A stretch of 64,000 nucleotides of DNA from Porphyromonadaceae bacterium UBA4262 (GTDB lineage Bacteria > Bacteroidota > Bacteroidia > Bacteroidales > Muribaculaceae). The notes below the pieces were generated by a model. It worked only from the letters and a program-made list of their open reading frames with translations. It was not told where the DNA came from and did not search any database. The stretch spans positions 30,214-94,213 of the forward strand of contig DGWI01000015.1 of the NCBI GenBank assembly GCA_002396085.1, written 5' to 3'. The position numbers and the translations under genes are program-made. Below, in pieces: positions 44,201 to 52,237 of this stretch (positions are counted from its first letter, which is position 1; each line of letters begins with the position of its first letter).

Positions 44201-44654
44201 TCTGCACGGTCACACCTGCTGCACGGCCTTCAAGCGAGCGGCTCACGTCGGCCACACCGTCAAGTTTGGCCTTGGTTGCGTCCACAGCAGTTGTTGCACC
44301 GGTAAAGAGTCGCTTGTCGACCTTCTGATAACCGGTAACGACGACCTCCTCAAGGACGTTGGCGTCACTGCTTGGTTTAAGTGTAATCTTCAAGCCACTG
44401 CCTGCAGCCACCTCGTAGGGTTCATAACCCATGTAAGTGACAACGATGTGCGACCCTGAGGGCACATTCAGCGTGAACTTGCCGTCAAAATCGGTCGATG
44501 TGCCATTAGCGGGTTTCCCCTTCTGAATGACAGTCGCGCCGATCACCTCTTCATTGTTCTCGTCATAGACCGTACCCGACGCCGTCACTTGGGCGTTGAT
44601 GGCAAAGGTCACCAGCGAGGCTACAATGAGTAAAAGTAATTTTCTGAGACTCAT
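41298..44654 (-). CDS. SusC/RagA-type TonB-linked outer-membrane transporter
   Basis: The 1118-residue product starts MSLRKLLLLIVASLVTFAINAQ. It has a CarboxypepD_reg-like domain (VTASGTVYDENNEEVIGATV, about 23-105), the SusC signature around VLEEVVVTGYQKVDKR, and a plug domain with IKVRG-like KIRVRGATSIYGDSKPLWVV and ESFQILKDGSATSIYGAKAN. The beta-barrel ends with the aromatic LRFGL. With SusD it imports large oligomers using TonB energy. The HExxH lipoprotein in the operon suggests a peptide or glycopeptide. No ECF sigma/anti-sigma pair or hybrid two-component regulator is adjacent. Confidence 0.95.
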   Translation of the reverse strand: MSLRKLLLLIVASLVTFAINAQVTASGTVYDENNEEVIGATVIQKGKPANGTSTDFDGKFTLNVPSGSHIVVTYMGYEPYEVAAGSGLKITLKPSSDANVLEEVVVTGYQKVDKRLFTGATTAVDATKAKLDGVADVSRSLEGRAAGVTVQNVSGTFGTAPKIRVRGATSIYGDSKPLWVVDGVILSDNVEVSADDLSSGDANTLIASAVAGLNADDIESFQILKDGSATSIYGAKANAGVIVITTKTGRKGHTQINYTGEFTYRLKPNYRDFNISNSQEQMSIFKEMEQKGWLQFASLVNGSSTGIYGRMYNLMNQYNATNGEFGLPNTRAAMNDYLRQAEFMNTDWFDLLFNSNVMQNHAVSISGGTDKGSFYTSMSLMNDPGWYKTSRVERYTFNSNAIYNLTDKIRIKILNSDSYRKQRAPGTLSQNVDVVSGEVSRSFDINPYSFALNTSRALDPNLTYRRNYTDFNIFRELENNYIDINVLDVKFQGELQIKPIQKQDQNLEINLLAAYRYTNAEQNHYILDNSNQAMAYRAGIDPEDAIVRSSNRYLYTDPDVPNSLPETVLPKGGILLFSKNSMSQIDFRATAQYMKNFGGKHLMQIYAGAESSNVERHAQAFEGWGIAYQMGNLPFSAYKLFKQMDEENGAYFSNSNRHDRAAAFFANANYSLLGRYVLNGTIRYEGSNLMGKTTQNRWLPTWNISAAWNIYEEPFFKEWKGNTILSYAKLRASYSLTGESGPRGYANAEALYYPFRKWSQEPEAKEMGLSLSGLGNEELTFEKKHEIDLGVDLGFYHNRINLVFDWYKRNNFDLIGRITTQAVGGVSQKWANVAEMASHGVEFTISTKNFEAIKPGDFSWSTDWTFSYAKTNITKLESHSNVINLVQSSGFPLQGYPHRAVFSIPFVGLDSHGLPQIINEKNEVTTWDINFQEYQALDFLKYEGPVDATITGGFGNNFSWKGFNLNIFMTYSFGNKLRLSPDFSSSYSDMDAMPKEFKNRWVMPGDEAYTDIPAIASLRQIYINNYIGYGYNAYNYSTARIADGGFIRLKEVALTYNIPQSFYRHLRLSSASVKLAATNVCLLYADKKLNGADPEFFNSGGVASPNPKQFTFTLRFGL

Positions 44655-44845
44655 AAGCACTAAATTAAGATAATTATTTTTTGTTAGTTATATTCGACAA
44701 TTTTGCAGCAGAAATCTCACAACAGAGGAAAGACTAATTCGGGCAATAAACTGGCACGACTTGAGCATCAAATCATGCTGAATACCAGTAAATTACCTAT
44801 AGCCTTTCAAGCATCATTGTGGTCATTCCACGGTTTTTCAAGGGG

Positions 44846-44869
44846 CAAAGTTAGTAAAATTTTCTCAAA
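44846..44869 (-). promoter_or_regulatory. Promoter with TTTG-N12-TAACTTTG (SusC operon)
   Basis: On the minus strand TTTG (44869-44866) lies exactly 12 nt before TAACTTTG (44853-44846). It gives a leader of about 185 nt before the SusC start. Confidence 0.5.
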
Positions 44870-45007
44870 ATGACAACTTGAAATGTTAAATCTGATACAA
44901 ATGCTGCATTTTTGGCATGCTATAAGCCAAATCATGTTGCAAAACATATTTTTCACCACATTCTGATATTTCTCGCCAAAAAGTGACAAAATATGCCAAC
45001 AATGTCG

Positions 45008-45015
45008 TAATTTTG
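45008..45015 (+). promoter_or_regulatory. -7 box of the RluA-type gene
   Basis: TAATTTTG lies 25 nt upstream of the ATG at 45041. Confidence 0.45.
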
Positions 45016-45040
45016 CATGCGATTTACACCTTATTATATT

Positions 45041-45721
45041 ATGGAAGTCATTTACGAGGATAATCACATCATCATCGTCAACAAGGCTGCCGGCGAGATA
45101 GTGCAGGGCGACCGCACAGGCGACGAGCCTATGGTCGAGACGCTGAAGCGATGGATCAAGGAGAAATACGACAAGCCCGGCAATGTTTTCTGTGGAGTGA
45201 CTCACCGCATCGACCGCCCCACGATGGGGATTGTGGTGTTTGCCCGCACCAGCAAGGGGCTGTCGAGGATGAACGAATTGTTCCGTCGCGGTGATGTGCA
45301 CAAGACTTACTGGGCCATTGTCAAGAACCGCCCACCCAAACCTGCCGGGACACTCACGCACTGGCTTACCAGCGTCGAACGCAACAACAAGACATATGCG
45401 TCGCTCACGCAGAAGCCAGGCAGCACCAAGGCTGTGCTCAACTACCGGTTGCTGGCAAGCACCGACCGATACCACCTGCTGGAAATCGACCTGATCACGG
45501 GCCGCAAGCACCAGATTCGCTGCCAACTCGCAGCCATCGGGTGCCCCATCAAGGGCGACCTGAAGTATGGTGCCGAACGCAGTAACCCTGACGGTGGCAT
45601 CTCGCTGCAGAGCCATCGCATCCAGTTCATTCACCCGGTCTCGGGCAAAGAAATCGACATCACCGCCCCCCTGCCCAACGACACATTGTGGCAGGCGCTG
45701 GCAAGCTTAATTAAAGATTAA
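45041..45721 (+). CDS. RluA-family RNA pseudouridine synthase
   Basis: The 226-residue product starts MEVIYEDNHIIIVNKAAGEI. The catalytic motif is GVTHRIDRPTMGIVVFARTS (usual form HRLDRxTSG), with Asp in HRID as nucleophile. KTYWAIVKN, LITGRKHQIRCQLAAIG and CPIKGDLKYG complete the family pattern. There is no S4 domain, so it is a minimal RluA type. It isomerises uridine in rRNA or tRNA; the site cannot be predicted. The start was chosen over a Met eight codons upstream because the -7 box at 45008-45015 lies too close to that one. Confidence 0.92.
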   Translation: MEVIYEDNHIIIVNKAAGEIVQGDRTGDEPMVETLKRWIKEKYDKPGNVFCGVTHRIDRPTMGIVVFARTSKGLSRMNELFRRGDVHKTYWAIVKNRPPKPAGTLTHWLTSVERNNKTYASLTQKPGSTKAVLNYRLLASTDRYHLLEIDLITGRKHQIRCQLAAIGCPIKGDLKYGAERSNPDGGISLQSHRIQFIHPVSGKEIDITAPLPNDTLWQALASLIKD

Positions 45722-45739
45722 GAATCAACAATTAAGATT
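45716..45739 (+). repeat. Short-word repeat, AATTAAGATTAAGAATC type
   Basis: Three ttaaaga/ttaagaatc words lie across the RluA stop codon and upstream of the fumarase promoter. Confidence 0.6.
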
Positions 45740-45746
45740 TTTGTCG

Positions 45747-45754
45747 TAACTTTG
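45747..45754 (+). promoter_or_regulatory. -7 box of the fumarase gene
   Basis: TAACTTTG lies 52 nt upstream of the ATG at 45807. No upstream TTTG is at a standard distance. Confidence 0.55.
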
Positions 45755-45806
45755 CACACTGATTTAAGTCAAAACATTATTTACACCTTATTTTATATAT
45801 AACGAT

Positions 45807-47450
45807 ATGGCAAATATTCCCGAGTTTAAGTATGCACCCATGTTTCAACTGGGCGAAGACAAAACCGAATACTATCTGTTGACCAAGGACTATGTGTCGG
45901 TCGGCGAGTTTGAGGGCAAGCCGATGCTGAAAGTTGAACCCGAGGCATTGACACTGCTGGCTCAGCACGCATTCCGCGACGTGTCGTTCATGCTGCGCCG
46001 CGCTCACAACGAGCAGGTAGCCAAGATTTTGCGCGACCCCGAGGCTAGCGAGAATGACAAATATGTTGCTCTGACCTTTTTGCGCAACGCCGAGGTGAGC
46101 GTCAAGGGCAAATTGCCCCTGTGCCAAGATACCGGTACCGCCATCATCCACGGCGAGAAGGGTCAGCAAGTGTGGACCGGATTCTGTGACGAGGAGGCCT
46201 TGTCGCGTGGCGTGTTCAACACCTACACCCAGGAGAACCTACGCTACTCGCAGAATGCACCGCTCAACATGTTTGACGAGGTGAACACTCGTTGCAACTT
46301 GCCTGCCCAGATTGACCTGGAGGCCACCGAGGGCATGGAATATCGCTTCCTGTGTGTGACCAAGGGTGGCGGAAGTGCCAACAAGACCTACCTCTATCAA
46401 GAGACCAAGGCTCGCATCCAGAACCCTGGCACCCTCATCCCCTTCCTGGTCGAGAAGATGAAGTCGCTGGGCACGGCAGCATGTCCGCCCTATCACATCG
46501 CCATCGTCATCGGCGGCACCAGTGCCGAGAAGAACCTACTCACCGTCAAGTTGGCCAGCACACACTACTACGACAGTCTGCCCACAACCGGCGACGAGAC
46601 TGGTCGTGCCTTCCGTGATATCGAACTGGAGAAGCAACTGCTTGAGGAGACCCGCAACATCGGTCTGGGCGCACAATTCGGCGGCAAGTGCATGGCACAC
46701 GACGTGCGCGTGGTTCGTCTGCCCCGTCATGGTGCATCTTGCCCCATCGGTCTGGGTGTCAGTTGTTCGGCCGACCGCAACATCAAGGCTAAGATTAACA
46801 AAGATGGTATCTGGATCGAGAAACTCGATGACAAGCCCTATGAGTTGATTCCCGAGGAACTGCGCAATGCCGGCGAGGGCGAGGCCGTGAAGATTGACCT
46901 CAACCAACCCATGAGCGAGGTGTGCAAGATTCTGAGCCAGTATCCTGTGAGCACTCGCCTGAGCCTGAACGGCACCATCATCGTGGGTCGTGACATTGCT
47001 CATGCCAAGATCAAGGCACGTCTGGATGCCGGCGAAGGCATGCCACAATACCTCAAAGATCATCCCATCTACTATGCCGGTCCCGCCAAGACACCGGCTG
47101 GCATGGCATGTGGCTCGATGGGGCCGACCACAGCCGGCCGCATGGACCCATACGTTGATGAGTTCCAAGACCATGGCGGCAGCATGATCATGCTGGCCAA
47201 GGGCAATCGCAGCCAGGCTGTGACCGACGCTTGCAAGAAGCATGGCGGCTTCTACCTCGGTTCTATCGGTGGTCCCGCAGCCATCCTGGCACAGAACAAC
47301 ATCAAGAGCATTGAGTGTGTCGAGTATCCTGAGTTGGGCATGGAAGCCATCTGGAAAATTGAAGTCGAGGACTTCCCCGCCTTCATCCTGGTCGATGACA
47401 AGGGCAACGACTTCTTCCAGAAGATTGCCACTGGCTGCCCGATGAAGTAA
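45807..47450 (+). CDS. Class I (iron-sulfur) fumarate hydratase
   Basis: The 547-residue product matches the class I fumarase of Bacteroidetes. The N-terminal half has KLPLCQDTGTAIIHGEKGQQ, GGGSANKTYLYQ, SLGTAACPPYHIAIVIGGTS and HGASCPIGLGVSCSADRN. The C-terminal half has VGRDIAHAKIKARLDAGEGM and YYAGPAKTPAGMACGSMGPT. The Cys in CQDTGT, ACPPYH and near MACGSMGP are the expected 4Fe-4S ligands. It interconverts fumarate and malate in the cytoplasm, and with Mdh fits the fumarate/succinate pathway. It is monocistronic, followed by an inverted repeat. Confidence 0.95.
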   Translation: MANIPEFKYAPMFQLGEDKTEYYLLTKDYVSVGEFEGKPMLKVEPEALTLLAQHAFRDVSFMLRRAHNEQVAKILRDPEASENDKYVALTFLRNAEVSVKGKLPLCQDTGTAIIHGEKGQQVWTGFCDEEALSRGVFNTYTQENLRYSQNAPLNMFDEVNTRCNLPAQIDLEATEGMEYRFLCVTKGGGSANKTYLYQETKARIQNPGTLIPFLVEKMKSLGTAACPPYHIAIVIGGTSAEKNLLTVKLASTHYYDSLPTTGDETGRAFRDIELEKQLLEETRNIGLGAQFGGKCMAHDVRVVRLPRHGASCPIGLGVSCSADRNIKAKINKDGIWIEKLDDKPYELIPEELRNAGEGEAVKIDLNQPMSEVCKILSQYPVSTRLSLNGTIIVGRDIAHAKIKARLDAGEGMPQYLKDHPIYYAGPAKTPAGMACGSMGPTTAGRMDPYVDEFQDHGGSMIMLAKGNRSQAVTDACKKHGGFYLGSIGGPAAILAQNNIKSIECVEYPELGMEAIWKIEVEDFPAFILVDDKGNDFFQKIATGCPMK

Positions 47451-47475
47451 ACACAGCAATTCTCTATTGACGCAT

Positions 47476-47543
47476 TGGGGACGGTTCTCTTTCCGCCACT
47501 TTTAACACTTCCTTTAACAATTGGCGAAAAAGAACCGTCCCCA
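47476..47543. repeat. Inverted repeat with GGGGACGGTTCT arms
   Basis: The arms tggggacggttctctttccg and its near-exact complement (one mismatch in about 23 bp) are separated by 22 nt. It may also end fumarase transcription. The arm sequence resembles REP-like hairpins associated with Y1 (RAYT) transposases; that link is from memory. Confidence 0.75.
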
Positions 47544-47584
47544 TTCCACCAATTGTTAAATATTAGGATTTTTTGGGTGTAAAA

Positions 47585-47616
47585 TTTGGTCAGTCCAGCA
47601 AAAAGCAGTACTTTTG
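47585..47616 (+). promoter_or_regulatory. Bacteroidetes-type promoter of the initiator tRNA
   Basis: TTTG (47585-47588), a 20-nt spacer and TACTTTTG (47609-47616) match the consensus exactly. Transcription should begin a few bases before the tRNA 5' end at 47628. Confidence 0.85.
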
Positions 47617-47627
47617 CACTCGCAAAT

Positions 47628-47699
<72 letters not shown>

Positions 47700-47706
47700 C
47701 AAGACG

Positions 47707-47735
47707 AGGCTGAATCGCATGGTTCAGCCTTTTTT
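47707..47735 (+). terminator. Terminator of the initiator tRNA
   Basis: The 8-bp stem aggctgaa/ttcagcct is followed by a T run, starting 8 nt after the tRNA. Confidence 0.9.
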
Positions 47736-47775
47736 GTTGCCCACTGTTGGACAAGGACTGCAAAATATCGTCTCT

Positions 47776-47798
47776 TGATTCTCAATTCTCGATTAAAA
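47776..47798 (+). repeat. Short-word repeat, ATTCTCAATTCTCGATT type
   Basis: Two to three attctcaattctcgatta words lie directly upstream of the -7 box at 47803, the same arrangement as at glyA, rplU and the flavin reductase gene. Confidence 0.65.
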
Positions 47799-47802
47799 AT
47801 AT

Positions 47803-47810
47803 TACCTTTG
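47803..47810 (+). promoter_or_regulatory. -7 box directly at the GT4 start codon
   Basis: TACCTTTG ends only 5 nt before the ATG at 47816, so the transcript would be leaderless or nearly so if this box is used. Confidence 0.55.
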
Positions 47811-47815
47811 CATCA

Positions 47816-48994
47816 ATGAAACGGATGGCAGTCATATTCGAAGGACGGCTACACGACCAGAAAGGCGTGTTCAATGCGGTGATGCAGCGAGTGAAACACC
47901 TGCGCGACATCGCTCCATTCGACATTGACGTGCACATGATCGAGGGCTATGACCGCGGCCTCAACCGCTGGCTGCACGGCACACAGCGCATCACCGAACG
48001 ACCCATCCAAGTCACTGTCGACGACATCAACATCCAGATGCACTGGTTCTGCCACAACCTGATGGACACAGTGCGCCACAAATTGTTACACCAGCCCGCC
48101 AAGGCCTACCGCCAGTGGCTATCGTGCTTGGCCGACACATTGAGCGGCTACGATCTGCTCAGTGCACACGACCGTATTGCCGGCACAGCAGCAGCAATGG
48201 CCTCGGAGCGCTATGGAATGCCGCACTTCATCACCTGGCATGGAGCCAGCATTTATACCGACCCGCCACGCGACCCTGTTTATCGCCAAACAACCATCGA
48301 ACTGCTGAAACATGCCCGATGCAACTTCTTCGTGAGCCATGGTTTGGAACGCTATGCGCGTCATGCGCTGACCGATGATTTCACGAGCAAGGTCCTGTAC
48401 AATGGCGCATCGGCCAACTTCTATCGCTACGACGAGGCGACACGGCATCAACTGCGAGCACAGCGAGGTATTGCCGATGATGAACGAGTGGTCGGCTTTG
48501 TTGGCCGTATGGAAGCCGTGAAGAATGTGACGTTACTTGACGACATCTTCGATGAGATACGCTACCACTACGACCATCCACTGCGCTTTGTCGCATTGGG
48601 TGATGGACCGCTGCGCCGCCAGGTGCAGACGCTCATGCACGAGCGGGGCATCAACTGCCTGATGCCTGGCAATGTGCCGCACGTCCAGATGCCCGATTGG
48701 ATGAACTGTATCGACGTGCTGGTGCTACCCAGCCGTCTGGAGGGCCTGCCGCTGGTGACCCTAGAAGCCATCCAGTGTGGAGCCAATGTAGTAGCCACCG
48801 ACGTGATGGGCACCGCCGAAGCTGTGGGCCATGAAAATGCCTTCTCCCTTGACGAGAACCTGGTCGAGAACATAGCGAGCCGCGCAGTCGAGATGCTGAC
48901 CGGCAACATTGTGCAGGCGGTGCCACCCGACATGAACTGGGAGACTACCGCTCAGCGCGAACTGGAAATTTACGAGTCGGCAACAGAAGCCTGA
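47816..48994 (+). CDS. Family 4 glycosyltransferase
   Basis: The 392-residue product starts MKRMAVIFEGRLHDQKGVFN, with the GT-B N-terminal domain to about 190. The C-terminal domain has VVGFVGRMEAVKNVTLLDD, RFVALGDGPLRRQVQ and the GT4 E-x7-E motif SRLEGLPLVTLEAIQCG followed by ANVVATDVMG. It transfers a sugar from a nucleotide sugar, probably for a capsule or other surface glycan. It is not in a visible polysaccharide cluster; priA follows on the same strand. The start is set by the -7 box at 47803-47810. Met4 is an alternative. Confidence 0.88.
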   Translation: MKRMAVIFEGRLHDQKGVFNAVMQRVKHLRDIAPFDIDVHMIEGYDRGLNRWLHGTQRITERPIQVTVDDINIQMHWFCHNLMDTVRHKLLHQPAKAYRQWLSCLADTLSGYDLLSAHDRIAGTAAAMASERYGMPHFITWHGASIYTDPPRDPVYRQTTIELLKHARCNFFVSHGLERYARHALTDDFTSKVLYNGASANFYRYDEATRHQLRAQRGIADDERVVGFVGRMEAVKNVTLLDDIFDEIRYHYDHPLRFVALGDGPLRRQVQTLMHERGINCLMPGNVPHVQMPDWMNCIDVLVLPSRLEGLPLVTLEAIQCGANVVATDVMGTAEAVGHENAFSLDENLVENIASRAVEMLTGNIVQAVPPDMNWETTAQRELEIYESATEA

Positions 48995-49062
48995 TAGGCC
49001 CGACCGAGTTGAACGCCTGACTCCACTATTATTCATTATCCACTTTATTCAGTAAGAAATAG

Positions 49063-51525
49063 ATGTCGCAATTTGCCGAGGCCCTGTTGCCATTGTCGAT
49101 ACCCGGTACCTACACCTACCGCATCCCGCCACACCTGTCGCCGCAGGTGGGCAGCCGCGTGCTGGTGCCGTTCGGGCGCAAGAAGATTTACACCGCCATC
49201 GTGGTGATGCTGCACGACCGCGCCCCACAAGGCTATGAGGTCAAAGAGATCATGAGCGTACTGGATGACACACCCATTGTGCGCCACCCGCAACTCAAGT
49301 TCTGGGAGTGGATTGCCGACTATTACCTGTGCTCGATGGGCGAGGTCTACAAAGCCGCGCTGCCCAGCGGACTGAAGGTCGAGAGCGAGACCTATATCAG
49401 CGTCAATCCTGACTTTGAGGAAGAGACACCCGGGTCATTAAGCGATCGCGAGAAGGTTGTGCTAGACTTTGCCTCACAGCGCGACCGCCTGCAAATCACC
49501 GAACTGGCCAGTGCTACAGGTTTCAAAAATGTGGAGTACACCGTGAGCCGCCTCATCGAGCGCGAGGCCATCCGTGTGAGCGAACGGGTCGTGGACAACT
49601 ACCGCCCAAAGACCGAAACTTGCGTACGCCTCACCTGCAAGCACGGCAACGAGGCCAGGATGCACGAGTTCTTCGACATGGTGAAACGCGCCCGCAAACA
49701 GGAGCAACTGCTTATGGCCTATCTCGACCTCTCGCACTGGATGGGGCGCGATGAGCCACAAGAAGTGAGCAAGGAGACACTACTCAAGCGTGCTGATGTG
49801 AGTCAGGCCGTACTCAGTGCCGCCATACAGCGAGGCATATTCGAAACCTACAAGAAGGCCATCAACCGGTTTGCCGTACTGGGCAATAAACTGTCGGACC
49901 CGCCCACCCTCTCGGCCGAGCAACGCCGAGCCTACAGCGAAGTACACGAGTGCTTCCGCCAGAAGGCCATTACCCTGCTGCATGGGGTGACCAGTAGTGG
50001 CAAGACAAGTATCTACATGCATCTGATCCAGGATGCCCTCAATGTGGGCAAGCAAGTGCTTTACTTGGTGCCTGAAATTGCACTGACCACTCAACTGACC
50101 CGACGTCTGAAAGCAGTCTTCGGCGACCGTCTGCTCATCTACCATAGCAAATTCAGTGACAATGAGCGTGTCGACATCTGGCGCAAACTACTGACCAGCA
50201 ACGACCCATGCGTGGTGATTGGCGTTCGTTCGGCAATATTTCTCCCGTATGCCCAATTGGGACTGATCATCGTCGACGAGGAGCACGACACCAGTTACAA
50301 GCAGCAAGATCCTGCACCACGCTACAATGGCCGCAACGCAGCCATCATGTTGGCACAGATGCATGGCGCCAAGACATTGCTGGGCAGCGCGACACCCGAC
50401 ATCGGCGTATACTATCGTGCACTGAACGGCCAGTATGGCCTGGTGCAACTGCTCACACGCTACGAGGGCATCGAGATGCCTCGAGTCAAGGTCATTGACA
50501 CCAAGCAGGCGCGTCGCAAGCGCGAGATGCGCGGCATGTTCTCGCAAGAACTGATTGACGACTGCCGCCATGCGCTCAAGGCCGACGAGCAAGTCATCCT
50601 GTTTCAGAACCGCCGTGGCTATGCCCCGATGGTGCGCTGCAAGGAGTGCGGCTGGATACCTAAATGCGAAAACTGCGATGTGTCGCTCACCTATCACAAA
50701 CACACCCACGCGCTCACTTGCCACTATTGCGGCTACACGCTGAGCCTGCCCAACATCTGTCCAGCATGCCAGATGCCCGGCATCGAGATTGTGGGCTATG
50801 GCACCGAGCGCATCGAGGATGAGGTGGATCAAGTGTTCCCCGATGAGAAAATCTCACGCATGGACCTGGACACCACACGCAGCAAGTCGAGTTATGACCG
50901 AATTATCGACGAGTTCTCGGTCCACAAGACCAACATCTTGGTGGGCACGCAGATGGTGACCAAAGGACTGGACTTCGACCGCGTGAGCATCGTTGGCGTG
51001 CTCAATGCCGACACCATGATCAGTTTTCCCGACTTCCGTTCACACGAGCGCGCCTTTGACATGCTCGAGCAGGTTGCGGGACGAGCTGGGCGTGCACACA
51101 AGCAAGGTCAGGTCATCTTGCAGACCAGCGACCCGATACACCCTGTCATCGGTTTTGTTGAGCGGCATGACTACGAGGGATTCTATCGGCACGAACTCGC
51201 CGAACGCGAGCGGTTTCACTATCCGCCCTTCGTGCGCCTCATCAACATCTATCTCAAGCACCGCGATGACGCCTTGCTGGGCGAGGTGGCAGTGCGCTAT
51301 GCCACACTGTTGCGGCAGACATTCGGCAGCCGTGTGCTGGGACCTGAGCGTCCCATGGTGGCTCGGGTGCAGAACCTCTACATCCGCCAGGTGGTAATGA
51401 AGGTAGAGACCCAAGCCTCAATGTCAAAGGTGAAAGCCATCTTGCGGCAATTGTATGAGCAGATGTTGGAATTGGACGGCCGCATGAAGTCGGTACGCCT
51501 ATACTACGATGTTGACCCTATGTAA
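49063..51525 (+). CDS. priA: Primosomal protein N' (PriA helicase)
   Basis: The 820-residue product has the PriA N-terminal DNA-binding domain (IPGTYTYRIP, VGSRVLVPFG). The superfamily 2 helicase has a Walker A at LLHGVTSSGKTSIY (about 306-319), the DEEH box VDEEHDTSYKQQDPAPRYN and GSATPDIGVYYRA. The zinc-binding insert has CKECGWIPKCENCD ... CHYCG ... CPAC. C-terminal motifs include LVGTQMVTKGLDFDRV and EQVAGRAGRAHKQGQV. It restarts stalled replication forks. It is 68 nt downstream of the glycosyltransferase gene and convergent with the M15 peptidase gene, with only 6 nt between stops. Confidence 0.96.
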   Translation: MSQFAEALLPLSIPGTYTYRIPPHLSPQVGSRVLVPFGRKKIYTAIVVMLHDRAPQGYEVKEIMSVLDDTPIVRHPQLKFWEWIADYYLCSMGEVYKAALPSGLKVESETYISVNPDFEEETPGSLSDREKVVLDFASQRDRLQITELASATGFKNVEYTVSRLIEREAIRVSERVVDNYRPKTETCVRLTCKHGNEARMHEFFDMVKRARKQEQLLMAYLDLSHWMGRDEPQEVSKETLLKRADVSQAVLSAAIQRGIFETYKKAINRFAVLGNKLSDPPTLSAEQRRAYSEVHECFRQKAITLLHGVTSSGKTSIYMHLIQDALNVGKQVLYLVPEIALTTQLTRRLKAVFGDRLLIYHSKFSDNERVDIWRKLLTSNDPCVVIGVRSAIFLPYAQLGLIIVDEEHDTSYKQQDPAPRYNGRNAAIMLAQMHGAKTLLGSATPDIGVYYRALNGQYGLVQLLTRYEGIEMPRVKVIDTKQARRKREMRGMFSQELIDDCRHALKADEQVILFQNRRGYAPMVRCKECGWIPKCENCDVSLTYHKHTHALTCHYCGYTLSLPNICPACQMPGIEIVGYGTERIEDEVDQVFPDEKISRMDLDTTRSKSSYDRIIDEFSVHKTNILVGTQMVTKGLDFDRVSIVGVLNADTMISFPDFRSHERAFDMLEQVAGRAGRAHKQGQVILQTSDPIHPVIGFVERHDYEGFYRHELAERERFHYPPFVRLINIYLKHRDDALLGEVAVRYATLLRQTFGSRVLGPERPMVARVQNLYIRQVVMKVETQASMSKVKAILRQLYEQMLELDGRMKSVRLYYDVDPM

Positions 51526-51531
51526 GCCCCA

Positions 51532-52236
51532 TCAGAAATTGAGGAGACTATAGTGACGCCGGGCTTTACTGGCACGCATGAATTCATAGTGCCACCACTC
51601 ACGACTATAAGTCAGGAAGCCATTCTCAGTGAGCACCTTGCGCAACAACTGACGGTTCTTCATGGCTTGTTGCGAGATGCGTCCTTTCTTGACCAGATAC
51701 TGCTCGGCAGTGATGTGAGCATCGGCAGTGAACGTGTCAAACGGTGTACCCATGTCGACGGGCACGCCCTTGTAGGTGAGACTGATGTCAACAGCCACTC
51801 CATAGTTGTGCGGCCCGCCACGTCTGGGCGACGCAACGTAACGCCGACCCGCTGTGCCCCGAACTGCGTTCCACATCGTGCGCTGCACACTGATAGGACG
51901 CGCAGCGTCATAAACAATGAAACCATAATTTGGGTCAACCGACTGAAGTTGCTTGAGCGCCTTGAGCAACGCCTGCGCAGCCGGCTTGACAAGATAGGCT
52001 CGGAGGAAATTCCCATACATATTTTTACCTGTGAAATTGTCAGTCGTGGCATACTTGAGATCAATCTTGATGCCAGGACCCAGGGTGGACAGGTCAACCA
52101 AACCGGCCCTAGCCATGCAGACATCATAGTCAACCGTCTGGCACAGAACGTTCAGCGCCAGGCAACAAGTGAGTAAGGCACTGAACAAGAGCCTTTTCGT
52201 GCCAACACTTTTATCTAGAGAAGATAGTGATAGCAT
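51532..52236 (-). CDS. M15-family D-Ala-D-Ala dipeptidase (VanX-like)
   Basis: The 234-residue product has a short N-terminal stretch, then a hydrophobic signal (KRLLFSALLTCCLALNVLC). The VanX/DdpX domain follows: FIVYDAARPISVQRTMWNAV, the zinc motif GGPHNYGVAVDISL (His and Asp) and the C-terminal EWWHYEFM (Glu and His ligand). It would cleave D-Ala-D-Ala dipeptide or related muropeptide ends in the periplasm. Its start lies 1 nt after the stop of the PBP1A gene, so the two are surely co-transcribed and possibly coupled in translation. There are no vancomycin-resistance genes nearby, so this is a cell-wall recycling role rather than resistance. Confidence 0.9.
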   Translation of the reverse strand: MLSLSSLDKSVGTKRLLFSALLTCCLALNVLCQTVDYDVCMARAGLVDLSTLGPGIKIDLKYATTDNFTGKNMYGNFLRAYLVKPAAQALLKALKQLQSVDPNYGFIVYDAARPISVQRTMWNAVRGTAGRRYVASPRRGGPHNYGVAVDISLTYKGVPVDMGTPFDTFTADAHITAEQYLVKKGRISQQAMKNRQLLRKVLTENGFLTYSREWWHYEFMRASKARRHYSLLNF

Positions 52237-52237
52237 G

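Larger units (their letters stand above)
44655..45040. other. Divergent intergenic region between SusC and RluA-type genes
   Basis: No gene is visible. It contains the SusC promoter (44846-44869, minus) and the RluA -7 box (45008-45015, plus). The SusC mRNA would have a leader of about 185 nt, long enough for regulation by RNA structure, but I recognise no riboswitch. Confidence 0.6.

Noticed and set aside
44655..44845. Riboswitch in the long SusC leader
   Set aside because: I could not match any known riboswitch core. The leader has only weak local complementarity.
51532..52236. Vancomycin resistance gene vanX
   Set aside because: There is no vanA/B ligase, vanH or vanRS nearby, and the gene is coupled to PBP1A, so a housekeeping cell-wall dipeptidase is the better call.
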